Assembly: GCA_964016885.1 (NCBI GenBank) | Contig: OZ024742.1 | Span: 118,943,896-119,007,895, forward strand | DNA from: Eledone cirrhosa | Lineage: Eukaryota; Mollusca; Cephalopoda; Octopoda; Eledonidae | Reading direction: 5' to 3' | DNA length: 64,000 nt | Made by a program: the position numbers and the translations under genes | Notes under the pieces: generated by a model | Told to the model about the DNA's origin: nothing | The model's database searches: none | What the model saw: only the letters and a program-made list of their open reading frames with translations | Shown: positions 32,601 through 44,600 of the stretch, in pieces | How the letters are laid out: every line of letters begins with the position of its first letter | How positions within the stretch are numbered: position 1 is the first letter of the stretch

Positions 32601-35600
32601 GGAAATATACTTTTAGTTTAAGGTATTAATTAAAAAAAAGAAAAGATTTTCTTTAACTGTTATGGAGATCATTAAAACACTAAGTGGAGATTGAAATAAG
32701 AGAACACTATAACGATTAAGAGTAGAAGGGGGAGGAAGAGACAGCAAGTGAAATAAAACAAAAGATTGGAAGAATAATTAAGTCCAAGAAAAACAGTTGG
32801 CACATATGTGCATGTGTGTATGCATATGTGTATAGAGGATATTTATGTATTAAAATTTCAAATAAAGATTTGATGGGAATATTCTCAAGGCAATGCATAA
32901 ATAAAACTCACAATGATATAGTAAATGTAGAAAAACAGTGTTTCATTGTGAAATAATCACTCCAGATATTTTTGCACTTTATTTACAATTGATTTTTTTG
33001 GTCACATATTCCTATGCTTATATTCAAGTATATACAGTACTTTCTAATGTGTATATATGAGAAACTTACTTTCTAATGTGCATATGAGAAACTTACTTTC
33101 TAATGTGTATATATGAGAAACTTACTTTCTAATGTGTATATATGAGAAACTTACTTTCTAATGTGTATATATGAGAAACTTACTTTCTAATGTGTATATA
33201 TGAGAAACTTACTTTCTAATGTGTATATATGAGAAACTTACTTTCTAATGTGTATATATGAGAAACTTACTTTCTAATGTGTATATATGAGAAACTTACT
33301 TTCAAATGTGTATATATGAGAAACTTACTTGTATATATGAGAAACTTACTTTCTAATGTGTATATATAAGAAATTTACTTTTAAATGTGTATATATGAGA
33401 AACTTACTTTCAAATGTGTATATGAGAAACTTACTTTCAAATGTGTATATATGAGAAACTTACTTGTATATATGAGAAACTTACTTTCTAATGTGTATAT
33501 ATGAGAAACTTACTTTCTAATGTGTATATATGAGAAACTTACTTTCTAATGTATATATATGAGAAACTAACTTTCTAATGTGTATATATGAGAAACTTAC
33601 TTTCAAATGTGTATATATGAGAAACTTACTTTCAAATGTGTATATATGAGAAACTTACTTTCAAATGTGTATATATGAGAAACTTACTTTCTAATGTATA
33701 TATATGAGAAACTTACTTTCTAATGTGTATATATGAGAAACTTACTTTCAAATGTGTATATATGAGAAACTTACTTTCAAATGTGTATATATGAGAAACT
33801 TACTTTCTAATGTGTATATATGAGAAACTTACTTTCTAATGTGTATATATGAGAAACTTACTTTCTAATGTGTATATATGAGAAACTTACTTTCTAATGT
33901 GTATATATGAGAAACTTACTTTCTAATGTATATATATGAGAAACTTACTTTCTAATGTGTATATATGAGAAACTTACTTTCAAATGTGTATATATGAGAA
34001 ACTTACTTTCTAATGTGTATATATGAGAAACTTACTTTCTAATGTGTATATATGAGAAACTTACTTTCTAATGTGTATATATGAGAAACTTACTTTCTAA
34101 TGTGTATATATGAGAAACTTACTTTCAAATGTGTATATATGAGAAACTTACTTTCAAATGTGTATATATGAGAAACTTACTTTCAAATGTGTATATATGA
34201 GAAACTTACTTGTATATATGAGAAACTTACTTTCTAATGTGTATATATAAGAAATTTACTTTTAAATGTGTATATATGAGAAACTTACTTTCAAATGTGT
34301 ATATATGAGAAACTTACTTTCAAATGTGTATATATGAGAAACTTACTTTCAAATGTGTATATATGAGAAACTTACTTTCAAATGTGTATATATGAGAAAC
34401 TTACTTGTATATATGAGAAACTTACTTTCTAATGTGTATATATAAGAAATTTACTTTTAAATGTGTATGTATCAGAAACTTACTTTCAACCAAAAATCTT
34501 CATACAGCGCAGTTGCTATTAAGCATCTTTCAAAGAGAACAACAACTCTCTCATGAGTTCCAAATTCAATTTCAAAATCTAAATAATCTTTCCAGTTCTT
34601 TAACTGTGATCGTTCTAAAGGTTTAACATGGAAATAAGGCCGTTTAATCTGAAAATTGATAATCAAAAGTTAGATTGCATTTTATATAAATCACAAATTC
34701 AAAATATATTCCTAATTATTTTTGAGAATAACAGACACTTCACTAGAAATAATAGTTTCTGATTTAGGCACAAGGCCAACAATTTTGGGGGAGAGAAAAG
34801 TCAATTAAGTTGAACCCGTAAGGATGAAAGGCAAAGCTAACCTTGGCAGGATTTGAACTCAGAACACAACTCTATGCTACAAAGCATGATGTACAACGCT
34901 CTACTGATACTGCCAATCCACTAGTAATAATTGCTTCTACTTTTGGCACAAGGCCAGCAATTATCCCAGTGCATTACTGGTACTTTATTTTATTGACCCC
35001 ATATGGATGAAAGACAAAGTTAACTTCGGCGAGATTTGAACTCAGACCGAAAAGGGCCGTAACTCTATGCTGCAAAGCATGGCGTCCGACTCTCTACCGA
35101 TACTGCCAATGTTGCACAGAAAGCAAACAGAATCAGAAATTTTTATTTGATTGAAGGGTTCAGCAACTGAGAAGTATGAATAACAGGAGTATTTTAAAAA
35201 AAAGATGGTCTAAATTCTAGGCAACATCCACCATATGAAAGTAAAATCATGTTCAGTACAATATTCTCTTATTTTCAGATCAATTTGCTGATTTTAAATC
35301 ATTCTTTTAATATGCACAGTAATTCTTCCTCCTATTAACCCACCCTTTTTTAGTTTTACTTATTCAAATTCTTTAATAGAAAAAACTCATGGTTTAAATT
35401 ATTAGATTGCAACCATGCTGTGTTACCGTCAAAATGATAGTTTAGAAATCGGCTAAAATACAACTATTAGAAACTATTACAACTAAAGAAAATTTGATTT
35501 TTTAAAAAAATGGCTTAATTTCTAATAATGATTTTCATATAAATCAAAACACTTACCCCTTCTTCAAAAGCCCACCGCTTACTAACTTCTTCTTCAGTTT

Positions 35601-38600
35601 CTTTATGAACTGCTTGCCGAATTTCAATAATTTTAGCACGTAATTTATTGGCTTCAACTTCATCTGACTGAGAACAAATATTTATTTGATGGTTTGTACC
35701 CCAAAATTTGAAATTTTTAGCAAGAAATGAAACAAAAGTGAGTTAAAAATACATCTGACAAAGTCGAACATTAGAGAAACTTACTAATGGCCACTAAAAA
35801 ATGTACCAACTGATTAGGCATTTGTGAAGGTATCTTAACTGGTATATAGATATTTTCAACAAGCCATATGAACATCCCCAAAAATGTATGCAACTGATTA
35901 GGCACTTGCGAGGGTAACATAGTTGGTATATAAATATTTTCAACAAGCCATATAAACATCACTCATCAAAACGTATTAATTACATATAGATTTCTTTGTA
36001 CATTTCGTAATGAATGATGAATCCTTCTCCTTTATGCTTATTTTCATTTTAAAAGCCATATTTCTTTGTTTCATATCTATATGTTTTAATAGTGATAGTT
36101 AAGGGGAAAAAAAAGCTTTCATCATAAATTTATAATTTTTGTCTTTATTTCTCATTCTCTTCTACAGACATATCTTATTACAGGTATCACTTTGGTTCTG
36201 TTACAATAATGACTACATTGTATATGACAGTGTTCAGTCATCTATATTTAGAAGACAAGCTGATCTGTCTGCCTGTCCCGTCATGACATATATGTAACAG
36301 GGAGATAACCCCTGTCACAACATATATGTAGGAGGGAAGAAGGGGAGGACAAAATGCTGTTGTTGAGAGAGAGTGTGCATGTATGAAAAAGATGGATCGT
36401 TTATGACATCAGAATGAAAGTGATAAAAAATAGACTTAAGTGAAAGTCTGTCAATACTTTCATTTCTGTGGTGTTAACACTACCTCCTATCTATCTTTTA
36501 CACACTCTCTCCCAACAACAACTTTTCATTCCTCCCCTTTTCCCACCTACATATAGGCATGAAAAGTTGTGGAGAGAGAAAGTGTGTGAAAGATAGATAG
36601 ATAATTTAAAGTGTAATTCACAATACAGTGATGGAATAATAACAAAGGTACGTACAGCACATGAGTTCCGGCAGCATAGTGACAGGGTTTTACTAGTATC
36701 TTATAGCAGGTATCACTTATACATGATTGAATGTGTTCAGTCATACATTAATACAGATATGACTACATTACACATGATTGACTATGTTCAGTCATATCTT
36801 ATAATAATAATGAAATTATTGTGTAGTGCTCAGGTGCACTACAACTCATCAAAGGTGCATGTACAGTACATAGAATAATGTTCAAATGTCAGGAGAATGA
36901 ATAGTGCATGAGTCATGAAATACATGTGTGTGCGTGTATGGAGGGGGGATATTACAGGTATCACTTTGGTTCTGGTACATAACTACATTAATAATCTTAA
37001 GTTGCTTAATTACAGCAATAAAAACCATTTGCATTTTGTGATTCATAATGTAGAACTTTTAAAAGTAAAATTTTGGACAATTTCAAATTATCAGGTATGA
37101 AGCCTTGCGGAATGAAAGAATAAAAATAGAAGACTGGATAAGGATCTAATTTACCAAAAACGTTAATACCACCACTAATCCATTAAAACCCACATCAATA
37201 CAAGGTATTTTGAGGTTTCTAGATCACTGTATGTATCAGGTTTAGAATAGGTAGCCCATGTCATAAAGGGCAACTAAAAGGATTCATGTCAGTAAAAAGA
37301 TTGCTTCATTCACGCTTAGAGTTGCTGAAGAATGGAACAAACTGCCTGCGTCAGTTGTTAGCTGCCGAGACACTGCGTCATTTAAAACCCTCATGCTTCC
37401 CGAAATTCGCCAAAACTACACTTGATGTCCCCCTTCCATACACATGCACACACGTGTATATCATGACTCATGCACTGTTCATTTTCCTGACGTTTGTACA
37501 TTACCCTATGTACTATACATACACTTTTGATGAGTTGTAGTGCACCTGAGCACTGTACACAATATTTTCATTATTATTATTAAAAAGACCCCTATTTAGT
37601 TTATCATGAGGCCTCCTGCAGAGCTAATTCCTGCTCTAGTAAGGCACACAGCTTTAAATAGTGTGTGTTGTGACATTTTTAATAAGCATATGTTGACATT
37701 TTAGAATATCTATAATATTTAGAATATTTATAAGAGCATGCAAAGAAAAAATATAAATATACCTTTCCACCTTCGCTCTCTACACCTGGAGGTGCTTCAT
37801 CAGTTAAATGCTGATCATCAGGACCATCCTCCTCTTCAGCAGAAGAGCAATCAGATCGTTTCGCTAATACTTCTTCTCTCAATTTGAAGAATTCGTCAAG
37901 AGATAGGATTTCTTTGGGGTGATGACTATTTATAAAGGATTTGAAACTGAAGAGAAAAACGAAAAACAAAAAAAAGACAAATTCTGTTTAGTATATCAAT
38001 AAATAAATTGCATTTGTTAAATATAAAATTTAATGGAAAGGGAAAGACAAAGAGATGGGATTTATATTTACTGTATTACCATCTCTCTTGTATAGGCTCC
38101 CTGTTGTCATTTTCCCTTCCTCTTATATTGTCAAAGAATCAAGTTCTAGATTTATATTCTGAACCAGACTGCTCTCCTCAAATCACCCTTGGAATCAACT
38201 TGGCTATAGGCTCACCCCTTTCCATGTAGTGATTTCTGATATGGAAAAAAAAATAAGCAAAAGTTTTTATACTATGTCAAGAATAAAATTATCTCTAGTA
38301 GATCTAATGTGCAACTTCAGGAATATGATGTATTTAATGTGCATTTTTAATGTTTAACGTTTTATTATTTAGCTAAGTGTGCAGTTTGTTTCAGAGATTT
38401 ATCGTTATAGTATTAAACACACTATGGTCTAATTCTTGCAGCTAGATTTAGCAAATATAGCTATTCTGATAATTGTGATTTTCAGTAAATTTTACTGAAA
38501 AAATTATATACATAGTACATAAATATATATTCTTTCATGAGTTGAAAACTACTATAAATGAGGAAACCTAATAACATTTACATGATTTAAGAAGCGCAGG

Positions 38601-41600
38601 CTTTAACTAAATTACCCTTTTCCCACTAATGATAATATACATAAATTTGCAGTTAAAATGGTACAAAAAAAAAAAAAAGCAATCTTTTTAGGGTTGACAA
38701 TTAATGAGATACAATATTTTAACTCATGATTCAGAAGTCGAATTCCTTATAACTCTTGAAGATTTGATTATTAAATTAGTAAGCATAAAGAAAGCAATAA
38801 TGAATGCAGAAGAAAATTGGCACTTTCATATATTCTTTTAGTTTTAACAGATGAATAAAATTTAGTTATGTAGGAATGGGCCTAGAGATAATGTAAATGT
38901 CATTCTTTGTAAGCAATTATAATTAAATTAATTTCTATCTAAAAATATTTTTACTTGAAGAAAAAAAAAAAAAAAATGTTAAAATAGAAGCAATAGAAGA
39001 GTCATGACGTTTTAGTTTATAAATACTCCCAGGTCTCGAATACCCCCCCCCCCCCGCCCCGCCTATTAATTTTAAAGATTTTTTTTCCAACCCCGCTCCA
39101 CTCTTATTCCAATCCCCACACTTATTAAATTTTGTTAATCTATCTCTGGCAAAATTTTATTTTAAGTAGTAGCATTCCTGTGATAATTAATTTTCTTTAG
39201 ACATTAAAAAACATTATACATGACAAAAAAAGAACATTACAAGAAATCTCATACGTTATAAAATAAATAGGAGGGGTTAGGGTTTCAATATGTAAACTAA
39301 ACAACTAATTCTGGATTTTAAAAAAAAATCGAGAGACAACATAAAAATCATCGATTTTCCAATCCCCCTGCTTATTCCAACCCACCCTATTATTTGGGAA
39401 CCAAGAGGATATACTTATAGATATATATATACATACACACCTATACATATACAAACAGACATATATAAATATATATACATACACACCCACAAACGTATAG
39501 ATAGATATATATATACACACACAAATATATGTATACAAATATTCGCATACACAGATGCAATTTGGTTTTGTACTATTGCCATCTTCTTAGTGAGACAACT
39601 AAAGAAGTTCTTGACTAAGAGTAAGTCACTATACTAATCTGAAGAAGGCCTTTTACAGAGTACTTTATAAAATGGTGGTCGCTGATAAAACTAAATGTAG
39701 GCTTGTGAGAGTTATGTAAGTTATAGACAGAGAATTTGCCAACAAGGAATTAAGCATGTAGGTAGGTAGGTGTTATCAGGACATGGTTCGCAGACAATAA
39801 AAAAAAAAATTATGACTCTCTACCTGTGGGAACTCCTATATGTCGACAAAATGAATTTGTTGAAGATTTAGAGACAAAATACTTAACACAGAAGCAAAGC
39901 CTAGAATCAAAAGGCCTCAAAGCAAATCTAACACAGACATATTTTAGTTACCAAGAAGGAAGGCAGGACTGTATAAACACATGGGAAGTGGCTATGTTTA
40001 GTATATAGATAAGGAACAGATAGGAATTCCATAAAGTGCACCCAATGAAAACTATGAGTACACAAGAGGTGTAGTAAGATTACAGGTAGACTGAAAGAAG
40101 TATGTAGCAGATGTACAGGTGTAGTAAGATAACAGGTAGACTGACAGAAGTATGTAACAGATGTACAGGTGTAGTAGGATTACAGGTAGACTGACAAAAC
40201 TATGCAACAGATGTACAGAAGTAGTTAATTATAAGCGTACTAGTCAAATATATTCTTTCAAATCCTCAAAAGATTCTCTAGAATTAGTTGATAGATTTGC
40301 TATCGAAGTTACCTAATTAGCAATGGAGATGGATGTTCAAGTAAAATTTGGATTGGAAAAGTAAAGGATGTTATTTACCTCTCTGCTAGTAACAAGAGGA
40401 TTCATGATGCAATGTATAAAGTGTAATGTTGCATGGTAGCAAACAATGGGTAATGGATGTAAAATATACATAAAGGACAGAAAGAAATAAGGCAAGCATA
40501 ATGAATGTGTAATGTGAGTGTACACGAATGACAGAGAACAGATGAGTTATGAGAAAAAGTGGGTATAAGAAGAATCAGATGCAATGTGTAAGAGAGGAGA
40601 CCATGCTAGTGCAGGTAATATATGTATGGTGGATGACAGCTGGGTAAAGAAATAACTAACACACAGGTGGAAGGAACTTGTGGATGAGGAAAAGTGAGGA
40701 AGATATAAGAGGCTGAACATCATGAAGGAGATAATAAAGGATTACAAGTTGTGAGATACAATGGAAAAGAAGACTTGTCCAATCAATGCAAGCATAGAAG
40801 ATTGAATTTAAAAATGATGATATGCCAATATATACAAACTAACATATACACACAAAACATATCCAGCCCATATTGTAAAGTGGTTGTGTAGGTGTCACGA
40901 CAAAACATATCCAGTCCACACTGTACAGTGGTTGTGTAGGTGTCACGACAAAAAGCACCCAGCCCTCATTGTAAAGTGGTCATGTAGGAGTCACAATGAA
41001 AAGCACCCAGCACACACTGTAAATGTGGTTGGTGTTAGGAAGGGCATCCAACCGGAGAAACCTAGCCAGTTCTATATGAGTCAGACACGGTCACCTGACC
41101 CAACCTGCCTCAAATGGACATTAAATGATTATGATGATGATGGTTCTCCAAGAACATTACCAGTCCAAAAAAGGAGTGACTAATGAGCATGAGATTGGAG
41201 AGAAGTGAATGTGGGTGTGTGCTGAACAATTGCTAATGAATAAAGCTGTGCTGTCTGTAGTTACTCTTCTAACTAAAAGCACAATGGTTGGTGTTATAAA
41301 ACTTTAAAAAAATAAAATAAATACAAAAATGAGAAAGTCTAATTCTAATTTATTTGGGTATTAACTTCTTTGGTGAGTCTTAAGATCTGCACTGAAAATA
41401 TTTACAATTTTTAAGAAGAAGCTGGATTTTCAGCTGATATAGGGATGAAATTTGACCAAAAGGAATGTTTATGCTTGTTAGTTGATCATGGCATGATTTC
41501 CAATGAAAAATATTAAATCAATATTCCTCCCCCACCATCTGTTTCACATAATGAATTATATAAGTACCTGAGCAGTGATGAAAATGTATCATATAAAGGT

Positions 41601-44600
41601 GCGATAAAGAAAGTGTGACCATAGAGCATGGCCAATCTTATGACTGAAACAGGTAATTGAAAGATTACTACAGACTTAAAAAAGAACTTTCCTCTTACAA
41701 AGTAATATCCACGTAATGCATTTTCAGTATCAGTACTGACACCAACAATTTAGATACATGAGTGGAATATAAAGGAAATTTGCTCTACTGATATTAAAAC
41801 TTATATTTTGACATCAACAGGAAACTTCTATAGAAATATTGATATCAAAAGTATATCTCAGGAGTTAAAAGTGGGAGATGAGTCTATGGTCGATCCTTTG
41901 AGTGTTGTATGGTAATCATTCAGACAACATCTGCTAAATAACAAACCAAGAGCATAAAACTGAGGAGAGCAACGTCTTATGGGTCAGGTCTAGAAATAAT
42001 AATAAAGAACACATTGACCAAAGGACAAATTGATTAAAACAGTCAAAGTAAAGGTTAAATATTCATTGAAATTTTAATATTAAAAAAAAAATTTTAAAAA
42101 AAGGCAATTTTTTAAATTTTAAAATAATGCAATGATTTATTAATGTTTAGATCAACCTTCATAATTTTTTATGAGTTCTAGAATTTAGGAACTGTTAATA
42201 TCATCATCATCGTTTAACCCTTTAGCATTCACATTACTCTATATATATTTTCATGGTAAATGCTTTATCTCACATAATATCGAATCTATGAGATTTTGAA
42301 AGTATTTATTTTGAGAACAATACCTTAACATCAGTTTGAGTGACCAGTTACAGCCAGTTTCAACAGAAAAAGGTAAAGAATTCTGGCCGGTTTGAACATT
42401 AAAGGGTTAAGGTCCATCTTCCACGCTAGCATGGGTAGGACTATAATATATATATATATCAGAATTAATAGATTATATATAATCTACACATAAAATCTGC
42501 TCAAGTATCAATCAAGTACTAGTATCCACTGAATTGTTCTGGTTGTGAACCTACTTATGTTAGAAATAATTGTTACAAAAACACAAAATGGTGTCATGAT
42601 CTCAGAGCATTGAACATAATTATCAGTGTTACTGAATTACATCCCTTTATAGATCTATGAAATAAGTACTGGTCAAATTATTGAGTATTTCTAATTGACT
42701 GTGCACCATCTATTTGTGAGGAGACTCTTGCCATAGCCCAATGTAAAGTGGAGTGAATCATGCTTGGCATCAGCTTACATAACAGGAAGAGCAACACCTC
42801 GATTCAACAGCAGATTGGCGTGAAGGACATAATTGAAACCATTAAGAAGGGCAAACATAGATGGGCTGAGCACATCTCGTTTCAGAGAAAATAGTGGACA
42901 CCAAGGCAGTGGAGAACAAGAGGGTGGCCAAAGGGTGCAATGATCTGACCCGATATCTTGGCCCCACATAGCCAGAGATAGGAAGTGGTGGAGGTCAACC
43001 AGGGAGGGGTTCCTCCAACAGGAGTGAGAAGACCCTGGATTTGTCTATAAAGTGCATGGTTGTGTGCCTATATCAGAAATTATTTCTATCACTAATAATG
43101 AAGTCAAAATATTTAAATATATATCCTGCATTGGATACCATACGCCCTCCCTGAAGATACTCACACTTAAAAACATCTGTCAGGATTAAGTTTCAATGTA
43201 TTTCTATTTATATGTATTTTCTTATCAAATAAAAAATAGCATGAAAATAACTTCAAAATATATTTCATTTAAAAAAAAGTTGTTTAACCTTTTTGCATTA
43301 CTCTATATATACCCGTTTAACATTACTCTATATATACTATTGTATTTTTACGGTAAACACTTATCTCACATAATATCGAATCTACAAGATTTTGATATTT
43401 ATTTTGAGAACAATACCTTAACATTAGTATGAACAACCAGTTACAGCCGGTTTGAACAGAAAGTGGTGAGAGAATTCTGGCCAGATATGGCCAGTTTAAA
43501 TGTTAAAACGTGTTAATTGTCATTTAATTCTGATATATTACTGTTTCTCTATGAATAGTCTTTTTACATATATGTCAATATATTTGATGAATGATACATA
43601 TTTTTTTTAATTAATTTGTCTTTCTGGCAATGTTTTTTTTACTAATGTGATTTTGATGAATGTGTCTTGTCCCTATAGGTCATCAGATACCAGACTTGCT
43701 GGATGATCATACCAGAACAAAAATCGGAGAGGGAGAGAAACACTCTACATACTAAAAAAAGGTTATAAATGGGTGTTTTCTAGGAACTTGAGAATGATAC
43801 AAATATTGACAGGATACTGGACTCAGACCCATTACACAATATCACATTTCAATCTACAATCAAGAGATACTTAATAAAAACCTGCTGAACCACCTGCTCA
43901 CCAGTATGCAGTTTTCTCTCTGCTTTTTCTATTGTTACTTCCACACGTTCAACCCACCAACTTATCTATCCTACAGTCTTTTCAGCAAACATTTTTGCTT
44001 ATTCTTTCTTCCAAGAACTGCCACCCACTGGAATTGCTTCCTTGTCTATGAATTTCCTTAAAACATTGACCTACACTTAACTTAAGCTGAACATCAGCCA
44101 CATCAATCTGATCTCTCTAAAAGAGCTTGCAACAAATTGCAAGCAGGAAAAAGCGGACGTAAAATGATAATGGTGATGATGATGATATATGTGGTAGTAC
44201 AACATGACAATAAACGTCCATCCCACACTGTAAAGTGGGTGTGTTGGCAACATGACAAAAACTTCCAGCCCAACCAGTAAAGTGGTCATGCTGGAGACAC
44301 AACAAAAGTGCCCAATCCACATAGTAAAGTGGTTGTTTTGGTAACACGACAAAAGCGGCCAGTCCACACTACAAAGTAGTTGTCTTAGTACCATGACATA
44401 AGGCACCCAGCCCACACCATAAAGTGGTTTTGTTGGCTTCGCAAAAAAAAGTGCCCAGTCCACACTATAAAGTGGTTATATTGGTATCATGACAAAAAGT
44501 GGCCAGACCACACTGTACATGTGGTTGGCATTAGGAAGGGTATCCAGCTGTAGAGACCAAGCCAGAAATGGTTTTGTGTGAGAAAGACACCATCATCTGA

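Larger units (their letters stand above)
31985..34483 (-). repeat. Tandem array of about 50 sense-oriented 5' splice-site copies in a PRPF39 intron
   Basis: The unit is 27-29 bp on the minus strand, with core GAAAGTAAGTTTCTC followed by ATATATACACATT. By hand count there are about 50 units between 33,041 and 34,470, plus one at about 31,987-32,008 separated by a later 1,029 bp MITE insertion. All but about four keep GTAAGT; the variants read GTAAAT (three) or GTTAGT (one). The array abuts the genuine donor of the exon at 34,484, whose context (TTGAAA|GTAAGTTTCT) is the same as the unit, so the array was probably seeded from that exon-intron junction. Two variants alternate, TTTGAAA and TTAGAAA before GTAAGT, along with shortened units lacking about 9 bp, suggesting higher-order duplication. 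Confidence 0.95.

Noticed and set aside
33040..34480. CRISPR-like appearance of the 29 bp repeats
   Set aside because: There are no unique spacers, the units are contiguous, and the setting is an animal intron.
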